A stretch of 64,000 nt of DNA from Pontibacterium granulatum (GCF_029961155.1 NZ_JASBRH010000003.1:62001-126000), one strand, 5' to 3'. Shown: positions 9,298 through 19,214, numbered from the stretch's first letter. The notes: generated by a model not told the origin, from the letters alone. Program-made: numbers and translations.

Positions 9298-9381
9298 AAC
9301 CAATCCCTCATTCCTATTATTTTTGTGGTCGGTCCGGGCCAGGGTGTGCCCACAATCAGATACAGACCAACATCGTTTATG

Positions 9382-9646
9382 GAAACCTTCTAATAAGTCC
9401 TATAGGCACTCTGGCGTTCGAGATGATTCATAGTCGAGGCGGAGCTTTGCGGGCATGTCAGGACATGTCAAAAAGCTCCAACGAAGAGAATGAATCATCT
9501 CGATCGCCCCGAAGGGCAAGTCCAGAAGCCCGCACCTCCTGCGTTGCAGTTCTTGGTAAGGACTACGGCCATTACCTGCAAACTTCGCCTTGTATCTGCG
9601 GGCTTCTGAACTTGCAGAGCACGCATAGGACTTGTTAGCAGGTTTC
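9382..9646. repeat. Structured intergenic repeat, copy A (three-way junction)
   Basis: 265 bp bounded by a 22-nt inverted repeat (9382-9403 with 9625-9646; 20 pairs, one G.T). Inside are two arms. Arm 1 pairs 9413-9430 with 9491-9508 (17 of 18), with nested GGAGCTTT/AAAGCTCC (9441-9448, 9472-9479) and CATGTC/GACATG at the tip. Arm 2 pairs 9518-9534 with 9597-9613 (16 of 17) and encloses a core with TTGCA...GGTAA...TTACC...TGCAA at 9544-9581. The core is strongly similar to that of copy B at 54267-54533, while the stem sequences differ. No ORF or transposase is inside. Confidence 0.85.
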
Positions 9647-9836
9647 GTAATAACAGAATGGTTCAAGAGCCCTTTGCGGCCAATAACAAAAGCTACCAGT
9701 TTTAGTAACAAAAATTGTCAACAGACTAAATACCAACACCAACACATTGAAATTAATTGATTTTTCAAAAGAACTGGCATCGACCATCTCTACCATCTTC
9801 TGGCAAAAATAATTCAGAAAGGACTATAAGTTGATT

Positions 9837-9893
9837 GTCGCCCTCGGAGCGGGCTGCTACGAAGCACCTGTAGCAGCCCGCTCCGAGGGCGAC
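9837..9893. repeat. Inverted REP pair (BIME-like)
   Basis: Two 24-bp type I REP units face each other: GTCGCCCTCGGAGCGGG... at 9837-9860 and its exact reverse complement at 9870-9893, separated by 9 bases. They can form one long hairpin. They match the REP units around the RAYT gene at 4.1-4.7 kb, which probably mobilised them. They lie past the end of the usp operon and may also stop or stabilise its transcript. Confidence 0.88.
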
Positions 9894-9945
9894 ACAAATA
9901 GAAAATAGATTTAAGTGAGGGGACTCAGAAAGATGCCGTTTCCGG

Positions 9946-10788
9946 CTATGTCATCAACGGCGGCAGCGGCTGATCGATCCCGGCACGCAGGACGAGGATA
10001 TCGGTATTCAAGCGATCGAGAATGCGTTCGGCGGTATTACCCAGCAGGGCAGCGGATACCCCTTTACGGGCAAGGGTGCCCATCACCACCAGCGAGGCAT
10101 CAATCTCGGTGCTGACATGAGGAATCCAGTGTTCCGGCGGCCCTTCACCCACATGGAGCTGAGCCACCCGCAGATTCATTTCTGACAGCACGTTTTCAGC
10201 ACAACGTTGCGCCCGTTGGTCAATCAGTACCTGGGATTGCAATTCAGGTTCAACGCCCTGCATCGCCATAGGTGTCGCCACCGCCGCGTGCAAAGGTGCG
10301 TTTAGAGCGTGGGCGATAAAACCTGCCAACATCAGAATGCTTTGGTTGTGTGCCCGTAATTGCGGGTCATGAGTGACCGTATTCACCGCGGCCAGGATAC
10401 GACCATCCGCCCAATGCTGATCCTGTTTTACCAGCAGTACCGGACAAGGCGTTTCACGCAACAACTGCCAGTCACGAGGGGCAAGTAAGCGGCGGTTGTT
10501 ATGCCGTAGATCGCAACCTTTCACCAGAAGTGCAAAGTGATCCTGCTGCCACCGCTCCACAACCAAATCGATCAGGTCCTTGGTGATCACCTCTTGGGTA
10601 AAACGTACCGCGCTGGATTGAAGTACTGCCAGATCCTGCGCCAGTCCTGTCCAGGGTTCCGATTTTCCAACCCAAAGCAGCTCCAGTTCACAGCCCATCC
10701 GCTCGGCGATCAGCTGCGCCCGATGCAATGCTTTGGGACTGTGTTCACCACTGTCCAGAATCACCAGAATACGTTTACTGAACAACAT
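9946..10788 (-). CDS. Tandem universal stress protein (UspE-like)
   Basis: 280-aa protein made of two UspA-type domains. The first begins KRILVILDSGEHSPKALHRA; the second ends with SLVVMGTLARKGVSAALLGN then TAERILDRLNTDILVLRAG, the usual Usp nucleotide-binding G-x9-G(S/T/N) type ending. The first domain has DHFALLVKGCDLRHNNRRLL in the corresponding place and lacks a clear glycine loop, so only the second is likely to bind ATP. The start overlaps the end of the RND gene by 14 bases, so the three genes 14286-9946 are one operon. Confidence 0.9.
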   Translation of the reverse strand: MLFSKRILVILDSGEHSPKALHRAQLIAERMGCELELLWVGKSEPWTGLAQDLAVLQSSAVRFTQEVITKDLIDLVVERWQQDHFALLVKGCDLRHNNRRLLAPRDWQLLRETPCPVLLVKQDQHWADGRILAAVNTVTHDPQLRAHNQSILMLAGFIAHALNAPLHAAVATPMAMQGVEPELQSQVLIDQRAQRCAENVLSEMNLRVAQLHVGEGPPEHWIPHVSTEIDASLVVMGTLARKGVSAALLGNTAERILDRLNTDILVLRAGIDQPLPPLMT

Positions 10789-13135
10789 GTACCCGCTCCT
10801 TCTCCTCGGTATGCAGCAGACAAGCCAATGCCGGTAGCAGAATCAACGCACCCAGCATGTTCCAAATGAACATAAAGGTCAGCAACACGCCCATATCCGC
10901 CTGGAAACGGATGGGCGAGAACACCCACAACACCACGCCAATCGCCAGGGTCAGGCCGGTGAAGGCAACGGACTTACCGGTGCTCTGCAGAGTTTCCAGA
11001 TAAGCCTCCGACAGACTATGGCCCTGCACCAGATAGGTGTTGAGTTTGGAATAGATGTAGATGCCATAGTCCACACCGATACCCACGCCTAATGCGATTA
11101 CCGGCAGTGTTGCCACCTTCACACCGATACCCAACTGGGCCATCAATGCCTGACAGAGCAGCGAGGTCAGTGCCAGCGGCGTGATAATACAGAACACGAC
11201 TTTCAGGGAGCGGAAGGTCAGCAGACAGAGGAAACTCACCACACCGTATACCCAGAACAGCATCTCGTACTGGGCCACGCTGATCACCTCGTTGGTGGCA
11301 GCTTCAAATCCAGCATTGCCGGCCGCCATCAGGAACTCAATATCATCGGTGTTATGTTGCTTAGCAAACGCCTCCACCGCCGCAGTTACCCGTAGCAGGG
11401 TTTCAGCCTTGTGGTCGTCCAGGAAGATAATCACCGGTAGCAGGGAACATTTGGCATTCATCAGGCCCGCAGGTACATAGGCCAGCGAAGCGTTGATCAC
11501 CATCCGGTTACGGCTTACGGAGCGCCACTTCAGGCTGCCCTCATTGAGGCCCGCAGTGACCCGCTCGGATACATCCGCCAGCGAGATACTGCTCTGTATA
11601 CCGGCCACATTTTTCAGGCCGTGCTGGAACTGATCCACCAGCGACAGCGTTTGGTAGCTGCTGCACTGCTCATCGCCGGTTTTCACCATCACCACAAAGG
11701 TGTCGCTGGAGGTGGAGTAATTCTCGGTAATAAAGGCATTATCCAGGTTGTAGCGGGAGTCCGCACGCAACTCGGGCGCCCCGGAATCCAGGTCTCCAAT
11801 TTTAAGGTCGCTGCTGTAGATAAAACCCAGCCCCGCCATAAAGACCGCCACCGCGAGTGCGGAAAATGCCCCCTTAGGACGGCTAAATACGGTAAGCAAC
11901 TGCCAGCGACTGTGGGTTCGGTTGGCGGCTTTTTGTGCACGCTTAATCGCCTTCGCCCCCACACCAAAATAGGACATCAGCACCGGCAACAGCAGCAGGT
12001 TGGTGAGGATAATCACCGCTACACCCACCGATGCCGCCACAGCCAGATCCTGAATCACTTCAATTTCGATTACCTGCAGGGTAACAAAACCGATGCCGTC
12101 GGAAAGCAGTGCGATCAGGCCGGGGATAAAGATCGCACGGAAGGCACGCTGTGCCGCCAGGCGCTTATCCGCCCCCTGCGCCGCCTCCAGGGTGGTGGTA
12201 TTTACAATCTGCACACCGTGGCTGACTGCAATCGCAAACACCAGAAACGGCACCAGCATGGAGTACGGATCAAGACCGAAACCCAGCACATTCAGCAGCC
12301 CCAACTGCCAGATTACCGCAATTACGGAACAGGTCAGCGGAATGAGCGTACCGGTGACACTGCCAGAGTAGAGGTAGAGCAGTACCAGCGTCACACCAAA
12401 GGCGATGGCAAAGAACACCGCCACCTGCACCGCACCGTCGATCAGATCACCGACAATCTTGGCAAAGCCGGTAATATGAATTTCAATGCCCGGACGCGCG
12501 TATTTATCGCGAATCAGTTCTTCCAGCTGATGGGAGAACTGCTGGTAATTGAGCTTTTCACCGGTCTGGGGATGACGATCAAACAGCGGCACCTGGATAA
12601 TGGCGGATTTAAAGTCGTTCGCCACCAGGCGCCCCACCTGACCGGAACGCAGGATATTAATCCGCACCTGCTCCAGGCTTTCGTCCGATCCATCGTAAGT
12701 TGGCGGAATCACCGGCCCGCCGACAAAGCCCTCTTCGGTCACTTCGGTCCAGCGGATGTTGGGTGTCCAGATCGACTTCAGTGCAGAACGATCCACGCCG
12801 GGAATGAAGAATACCTCGTCGGTAACCTGTCGCAGGGTTTCCTGAAACTCGGCGCTAAAGATATCTGCGTCGGTGGCTTCCACGGAGATACGCACGCTGT
12901 TGCCCAGGCCTACCAGGTCATCCCGGTATTGCAGGAAGTTACTCACATAAGGGTGACTGGATGGGATCATCTTCACGAAGCTGGCATCCGGGCGAATCAT
13001 GCTCGCCTGCCAGACAAAGATGATCGTCAGCAGCGCAAACAGGCCCACGACCAACCCGCGACGATAGAACAGAAAACGCTCCAGCAGCTGTTCACTGGCG
13101 CGGATTGGTGCCAGCAGTTGACGGGAGAAACTCAT
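10775..13135 (-). CDS. RND-superfamily transporter (MMPL/HpnN-like)
   Basis: 786-aa inner-membrane protein with the RND layout: a first membrane helix near residues 30-48, a periplasmic domain to about 215, a block of helices 215-395, a second single helix near 425-445, a second periplasmic domain and a final helix block from about 625. Helix 4-like sequence VVILTNLLLLPVLMSYFGV and the late GVGIGVDYGIYIYSKL are typical of MMPL/HpnN-type members. These usually export lipids or hydrophobic compounds, driven by protons. There is no adjacent membrane-fusion protein or outer-membrane channel. Its start overlaps the BNR gene stop as TGATG. Substrate unknown. Confidence 0.9.
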   Translation of the reverse strand: MSFSRQLLAPIRASEQLLERFLFYRRGLVVGLFALLTIIFVWQASMIRPDASFVKMIPSSHPYVSNFLQYRDDLVGLGNSVRISVEATDADIFSAEFQETLRQVTDEVFFIPGVDRSALKSIWTPNIRWTEVTEEGFVGGPVIPPTYDGSDESLEQVRINILRSGQVGRLVANDFKSAIIQVPLFDRHPQTGEKLNYQQFSHQLEELIRDKYARPGIEIHITGFAKIVGDLIDGAVQVAVFFAIAFGVTLVLLYLYSGSVTGTLIPLTCSVIAVIWQLGLLNVLGFGLDPYSMLVPFLVFAIAVSHGVQIVNTTTLEAAQGADKRLAAQRAFRAIFIPGLIALLSDGIGFVTLQVIEIEVIQDLAVAASVGVAVIILTNLLLLPVLMSYFGVGAKAIKRAQKAANRTHSRWQLLTVFSRPKGAFSALAVAVFMAGLGFIYSSDLKIGDLDSGAPELRADSRYNLDNAFITENYSTSSDTFVVMVKTGDEQCSSYQTLSLVDQFQHGLKNVAGIQSSISLADVSERVTAGLNEGSLKWRSVSRNRMVINASLAYVPAGLMNAKCSLLPVIIFLDDHKAETLLRVTAAVEAFAKQHNTDDIEFLMAAGNAGFEAATNEVISVAQYEMLFWVYGVVSFLCLLTFRSLKVVFCIITPLALTSLLCQALMAQLGIGVKVATLPVIALGVGIGVDYGIYIYSKLNTYLVQGHSLSEAYLETLQSTGKSVAFTGLTLAIGVVLWVFSPIRFQADMGVLLTFMFIWNMLGALILLPALACLLHTEEKERVHVVQ

Positions 13136-14286
13136 CAGGAACGCCCTCCCTGTGGATTATTTGAGAGTTGCACGCGGGTAATACCGGCTTCACCCACCAG
13201 AATCAGTTGTTGCCCTACACGCACGCCGGACGAGAAGCTGGTGCGCATAGGCACTTTCAGCGACTCAAAGTGAGTGTTCTGCTGCTGGAGCAACAGGCCA
13301 CCCTGCCCGATCAGGATTAACCCACCCTGGGCATCACTCAGCCCCGCGTTAATACTGCTGGACGTTGGCAATGCCACCTGCGCCCAGTGCTCACCGTCTC
13401 CGGATCTGAACAGATGGCCGCGCAACCCCATTAGGTTAAGCCCCTCTTCGCCTTCCTGCAGTGCAAAGAAGGAGCCTTCATAGCCGGTATCCAGCTGATA
13501 CCAGCTGCCAGAGCCTTCATGCGCATAATCGACGGCATCACGCTTAAAAAGTGAACCCGCTTCACCAGCCAGATACAGGTCACCGTTACGGGCGGCGTAT
13601 ATGGCATTCAGATGAAGACGGTCAGGGTTAGGCAACAGGTGATCGGCACTCTGCCAATTCTTGCCGCCATCACGGGTCTGCAGGAACGTGCCGTAAGCCC
13701 CCACCAGATAACCGGTATTTCGGTCGGTAAACCACAGATCCAACAACGGTACGCTGGCGCCGTCTTCCTGTGCGATTTGGGCATCCTCCAGCGCGTACTC
13801 CAGATCCTCCAAGGTAAGATCGCCGTTGTCCCGGTTTTCATCCCATTGCTGGATTGTGCTGTTCAGATCGTGGATGCGGGTCTGGTTGATCTGGTTACCA
13901 TCCAGCTTAAACTGCCAGCTTTCGCCGCCATCAACGGTCTGCAATGCAACGCCGTCATGCCCCACAGCCCAACCAACCTGCCCATCCACAAACTGCACCG
14001 CGGTCAGCAATACACTGGACGGAACCCTGGCCTGGCGCCAGCTTGAGCCCTGATCATCGGAAATCAAAATAACGCCCTGCTCCCCTACGGCGACAAGCCG
14101 GTTGCCCACAACCGTGATATCCAGCAGAAGCAGTTGACGGGTCATCGCGGCATCGACCACGTCAAGTGGGGTCGTATCCCGCACCAAGCGATCGGCAGTT
14201 CCGGCTGATACAGCCGGTGATGACAAACAAAAAAAAGACAGGAGCGACCAAATGGCCACCCGAAAAATTGCTGCGCGTTCTCTCAT
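13135..14286 (-). CDS. Exported BNR/YCF48-like beta-propeller protein
   Basis: 383 aa with an N-terminal signal peptide (hydrophobic AIWSLLSFFCLSSPAVSAG, about residues 11-29). The mature part has repeated Asp-box-like turns: DDQGSSWRQA near residue 77, VDGGESWQFK near 121, RDGGKNWQSAD near 207 and SGDGEHWAQV near 303. This is the layout of the photosystem-II-stability YCF48-type propellers that bacteria often encode beside an RND transporter. A periplasmic partner of the transporter is likely; no enzyme residues can be named. It is the first gene of the three-gene operon. Confidence 0.87.
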   Translation of the reverse strand: MRERAAIFRVAIWSLLSFFCLSSPAVSAGTADRLVRDTTPLDVVDAAMTRQLLLLDITVVGNRLVAVGEQGVILISDDQGSSWRQARVPSSVLLTAVQFVDGQVGWAVGHDGVALQTVDGGESWQFKLDGNQINQTRIHDLNSTIQQWDENRDNGDLTLEDLEYALEDAQIAQEDGASVPLLDLWFTDRNTGYLVGAYGTFLQTRDGGKNWQSADHLLPNPDRLHLNAIYAARNGDLYLAGEAGSLFKRDAVDYAHEGSGSWYQLDTGYEGSFFALQEGEEGLNLMGLRGHLFRSGDGEHWAQVALPTSSSINAGLSDAQGGLILIGQGGLLLQQQNTHFESLKVPMRTSFSSGVRVGQQLILVGEAGITRVQLSNNPQGGRS

Positions 14287-14526
14287 ATACGACCCGGTTA
14301 TTATATTTGTTGGGTAATCTGCGCCCGAGAGCTTTCTAGACTGTTACGCAGTTTCTTAGAAGACCAGCCGTTCAGCAATGACATTTCAACGCAGGTTTAG
14401 TGACATAAATCGCTAAAACACCTTTAAAGCACGAATTCAGCGGGAGCAAACGACAATCCAAGCCAAGTGAGGACTAACGTATTTGTGCAACCAAGCGATG
14501 TTAAAACGCTGAATGGAACAAACAAA

Positions 14527-14545
14527 GGGCACCTTAAAGATGCCC
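14527..14545 (-). terminator. Probable terminator of the isomerase-fadH operon
   Basis: GGGCA/TGCCC hairpin 3' of fadH, followed on the minus strand by TTTGTTTG. The rest of the 14287-14578 spacer shows no gene; it holds the promoter side of the BNR-RND-Usp operon near 14287-14330. Confidence 0.5.
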
Positions 14546-14578
14546 CACACGTTGTTTTGAAAGATTGGGCGCGTGATG

Positions 14579-16672
<2,094 letters not shown>

Positions 16673-16682
16673 TTAAAAGCAA

Positions 16683-17522
16683 TTACTTAAGCGGCTCGGT
16701 AACCGGGCGGAGCCCTTCATAGTCCGGTGTTTGCTGTGTCATCTTGGCGCTGAAGGTTTGCACCATATCGGTTGGCTGGAACATTCCTGCCTGCCAGGTC
16801 GCCATCATGGTCAGGCTGTCTGCCATGCTGTGATCGCGCGCATAATTGATCATCTGCTTGGTACCGGTGACGGCCAGCGGCGAGCGCTCGGCAATCTGCC
16901 TGGCAATAGCCAACACTTCGGTGAGCATGGTTTCCTGGTCGGCAAATACCCGGTTTACAAAACCACTGCTTGCCGCCTCATTTGCTGCCATCTTGCGCGC
17001 AGTGTAGGCCAGTTCCCGCGCCAGGCCCGGCGCAATCAGTTGCGGCAGGCGCTGCAGGGTGCCCAGATCGGCGGACATCCCCAGCTCGGTCTCTTTCACC
17101 TGGAAAAACGCATCTTCGGTGCAGTAACGCATATCCGCCGCACACACCATATCCACAGCGCCACCAATGCAGCCACCCTGGATCGCGGTCAGCACCGGCA
17201 TACGCACCTCTTCCAGCACGTTAAAGCAAGCCTGCAGCTGCATCACCAAGCGACGCATACCTTCCGCCTGGCGGCCGCGCTCGCCCTGAAACAGGGTCGG
17301 GTTTGGATTACTGAACACCTCCAGATCCATACCCGCGGAAAAATGCTTGCCGCTGGAGCTGATCACAATCACCCGCGCCTCCGCAGCCTCATCAATGGCA
17401 CGTATAGCAGCGGGCAGTTCACGCCAGAACGCCTGGTTCATGCTGTTGTAGGCATCGGGGCGGTTCAGCTGCAGATGCGCAATATGATCCTCAACCGTCA
17501 GATCAAACGTGGTGTAACTCAT
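16683..17522 (-). CDS. Probable delta3,5-delta2,4-dienoyl-CoA isomerase (crotonase family)
   Basis: 279-aa crotonase. The oxyanion-hole region is HFSAGMDLEVF near residue 59. The segments GGCIGGAVDMVCAADMRYC (near 117) and FQVKETELGMSADLGTLQRL (near 140) match the dienoyl-CoA isomerase subgroup, keeping its three acidic positions: Asp in GAVD, Glu in KETE and Asp in SADLG. Ordinary hydratases lack the ADLGTLQRLP string. Working next to FadH fits: the isomerase moves double bonds so the reductase can act. The gene is divergent from a tetR gene across a strong operator. A generic enoyl-CoA hydratase remains possible. Confidence 0.85.
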   Translation of the reverse strand: MSYTTFDLTVEDHIAHLQLNRPDAYNSMNQAFWRELPAAIRAIDEAAEARVIVISSSGKHFSAGMDLEVFSNPNPTLFQGERGRQAEGMRRLVMQLQACFNVLEEVRMPVLTAIQGGCIGGAVDMVCAADMRYCTEDAFFQVKETELGMSADLGTLQRLPQLIAPGLARELAYTARKMAANEAASSGFVNRVFADQETMLTEVLAIARQIAERSPLAVTGTKQMINYARDHSMADSLTMMATWQAGMFQPTDMVQTFSAKMTQQTPDYEGLRPVTEPLK

Positions 17523-17597
17523 ACATCCTCCTGTGATCCGGTCGTTTTTATCGCGTATTCAAACCCTTGAAACAGTGTAGACAAGCGCGACCGATCA

Positions 17598-17643
17598 ATC
17601 TTGACACCGTCAAGTTATTACTCATTCTTGACGGTGTCAAGAT
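17598..17643. promoter_or_regulatory. Double palindromic operator between the isomerase and tetR genes
   Basis: A perfect 17-bp inverted repeat, ATCTTGACACCGTCAAG at 17598-17614 and its reverse complement at 17627-17643, 12 bases apart. Each arm is itself a dyad, TTGAC-N3-GTCAA (17601-17613 and 17628-17640), centres 27 bp apart. This is the expected form of two TetR-dimer sites. The right arm also supplies a -35 (TTGACG, 17628-17633) with TAGATT at 17651-17656 after 17 bases, so bound repressor would cover the tetR promoter. Confidence 0.9.
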
Positions 17644-17662
17644 GCATTGCTAGATTCCGCTC

Positions 17663-18274
17663 ATGACTCAGGATAAGAAAACCTACCACCACGGCGACCT
17701 GCGCCAGTCCCTGTTGCAGGCGGCGACTCAGATCATTCGGGATGGCGGTGTAGACGCCCTCTCGATGCGTAAATTGGCCGATAACGTGGGCGTATCACGC
17801 ACCGCGCCGTATCATCACTTCAAAGATAAAAACGAGCTGTTGTGCGCCATTGCAGAGGCGGGATTTGCCGACCATATCCGCGCAGTGAGTGAGCTGCCGC
17901 AGCAACATCCAGATTTGGAACCTCGTTTGCTATTTGAACTCTACGTGCTGGGGTATATCCGTTTTGCGGATGCAAATCCGGAAACCTACGATCTGATGTT
18001 CGGCAAGGAGATCTGGAAACTGGGTCAGCCCACCGAGTCCCTGAAAGGGATCTCAAAATGCTGTTTCCAGCACTGGCTGGAGTGGATCGAAACCCTGCAG
18101 GACGCAGGCATACTCACAGATAAGCATCCGACGCTACGGGTCGCACAGGCCAGTTGGGCGACACTGCACGGTTTGTGTCGTTTGCTGAACGACGGCATCT
18201 ACGTCAACCGGGAAGATTTGGAAGAGATGGGAAAAACAGCGGCGGCCATGTTGTTGGCACAAGCTGGGACGTAA
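17663..18274 (+). CDS. TetR/AcrR-family regulator, WHG-type C-terminal domain
   Basis: 203 aa. The N-terminal helix-turn-helix is clear: DALSMRKLADNVGVSRTAPY followed by HHFKDKNELLCAIAEAGF, residues 31-68. The ligand domain (about 80-195) resembles the WHG-type TetR C-terminal family. It is divergent from the dienoyl-CoA isomerase-fadH operon, with the double palindrome between them, so it most likely represses that operon and itself; an unsaturated acyl-CoA would be a logical inducer (inference). No Shine-Dalgarno precedes the ATG, and the predicted transcription start falls on or very near it, so the mRNA may be leaderless. Confidence 0.93.
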   Translation: MTQDKKTYHHGDLRQSLLQAATQIIRDGGVDALSMRKLADNVGVSRTAPYHHFKDKNELLCAIAEAGFADHIRAVSELPQQHPDLEPRLLFELYVLGYIRFADANPETYDLMFGKEIWKLGQPTESLKGISKCCFQHWLEWIETLQDAGILTDKHPTLRVAQASWATLHGLCRLLNDGIYVNREDLEEMGKTAAAMLLAQAGT

Positions 18275-18524
18275 CGGGAAAGAGCGGAGGTTGAGGGTAT
18301 ATGCCCAAGCTGCAGAACACCGGCGTCCCGATATTCCTTAAACGTCAGCCAAAAGCATATACCCTGCGGTAAACAATCCTGCATTGAGGTCGCCAGGGAT
18401 GACCTCAGAAATTGCCTACCGAAGCCTGAATGACCGGTAGCGTTCACTCAGGCGGAATAAAAGAGGCCCGTGCGTCCAATTGGCATCGGCGGATCAACGG
18501 GCTTCTTCCTGCAAGCGACGATTC
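18275..18524. other. Hairpin-rich convergent spacer with ridA terminator
   Basis: Shared 3' region of tetR (+) and ridA (-). Inverted repeats: AGGGTATATGC/GCATATACCCT (18294-18304, 18355-18365, perfect); GAGGTC/GACCTC (18386-18391, 18401-18406) inside CGGTA..CAAT/ATTG..TACCG; and GCCTGAATGA/TCACTCAGGC (18424-18433, 18444-18453). TACCG near 18417 could pair instead with CGGTAG at 18435. On the minus strand GCCCGTT/ACGGGC about 18466-18502 followed by CTCTTTTATT is a plausible ridA terminator. No gene seen. Confidence 0.6.
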
Positions 18525-18911
18525 TTATTCGCCGGTTACCATGATTGCTTCAACTTCGATATCCGCATCCTTTGGCAGCTGTTTAACTGCGTATGCAGCA
18601 CGCGCTGGGTAAGGCTCTGCGAAGTAACGGGACATCACTTCGTTCACGATACCGAAGTATTTCAGGTCAGACAGCAGGATGGTTACTTTAACCACGTCAG
18701 CTAGGCTACCGCCCGCTGCTTCAGAGATTGCCTGCAGGTTCTGGAAAACACGCTCAGCCTGAGCTTCAAAAGACTCGGTTACCATCTCCATAGTTTCTGG
18801 TACCAGTGGGATCTGGCCGGAGATGTATACGGTGTTACCCGCTTTCACTGCCTGAGAGTAGGTACCGATAGCGGAAGGTGCCTTTTCAGTGCTGATAATG
18901 CTTTTGTTCAT
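18525..18911 (-). CDS. ridA: RidA family 2-iminobutanoate/2-iminopropanoate deaminase
   Basis: 128-aa RidA/YjgF/UK114 protein, which hydrolyses reactive enamine/imine intermediates to keto acids. It starts [20 protein letters not shown] and has [17 protein letters not shown] near residue 28 and the conserved arginine in [20 protein letters not shown] near 100. 2-Aminoacrylate, its best-known substrate, is produced by PLP-dependent serine dehydratases; dsdA lies 3.3 kb away in the same cluster. Its leader (18912-19040) is unusually rich in inverted repeats. Codon use looks like that of a well-expressed gene. Confidence 0.95.
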   Translation of the reverse strand: MNKSIISTEKAPSAIGTYSQAVKAGNTVYISGQIPLVPETMEMVTESFEAQAERVFQNLQAISEAAGGSLADVVKVTILLSDLKYFGIVNEVMSRYFAEPYPARAAYAVKQLPKDADIEVEAIMVTGE

Positions 18912-18967
18912 TGTTATTCCTTAAAAGACTGATAGTTGAATTCTTTAGGGACGCTTAACGCCTCTGA

Positions 18968-19038
18968 GAGACTATCGGGCTTGACCGATTTTTAAGTGCG
19001 ATAGTCTCCTGGAACCCGGTGCAGGATAAGTCGGGTTC
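18968..19038 (-). promoter_or_regulatory. Structured leader upstream of ridA
   Basis: Read on the minus strand: GAACCCG/CGGGTTC (19032-19038 with 19012-19018), then a perfect 10-bp stem GAGACTATCG/CGATAGTCTC (18999-19008 with 18968-18977). Inside the second loop ATCGG and CCGAT could form a competing stem using part of the same strand. The structure ends about 57 bases before the ridA ATG. No known riboswitch consensus was recognised. Confidence 0.45.
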
Positions 19039-19073
19039 TATCACGTAACGCCCATATAATGACAGCATAATCG

Positions 19074-19178
19074 AAAAAAAAAACAGAGGCGTGTCCGGGT
19101 AAGTTGCGAACTAGCCAGAAAACGACTCTGAAATTCAGAGCCCGGCCCAGTCCCAACCTAAGACCCGTAGCGCCTCTT
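19074..19178 (-). ncRNA. Candidate small RNA between dadA and ridA
   Basis: On the minus strand AGAGGCG (19171-19177) pairs with CGCCTCT (19085-19091) and is followed immediately by ten T (19083-19074), an intrinsic-terminator arrangement. The closed region also contains CCGGG/CCCGG (19141-19145 with 19095-19099) and the hairpin CTCTGA-ATT-TCAGAG (19126-19140). The dadA terminator at 19213-19240 lies upstream, so this would need its own start. No convincing promoter was found and no Rfam family was recognised. Confidence 0.4.
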
Positions 19179-19214
19179 AAAGGTCATTGGACGTCATGAT
19201 TAGGGGTAAACGGT

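Larger units (their letters stand above)
9298..9945. other. 648-bp gene-free spacer holding a structured repeat and a REP pair
   Basis: No credible coding sequence. It contains the 265-bp three-stem element at 9382-9646 and a perfect inverted REP pair at 9837-9893. The segment 9650-9836 between them is AT-rich and otherwise featureless. The acyl-CoA dehydrogenase promoter should lie between 9298 and 9381. Confidence 0.8.

Noticed and set aside
9400-9711. Open frames inside structured repeat copy A
   Set aside because: They run through paired stems, differ entirely from the corresponding frames of copy B, and have no ribosome sites.
18199-18447. 82-codon minus-strand frame across the end of tetR
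   Set aside because: Covers the hairpin-rich spacer and tetR antisense strand; no ribosome site or family.
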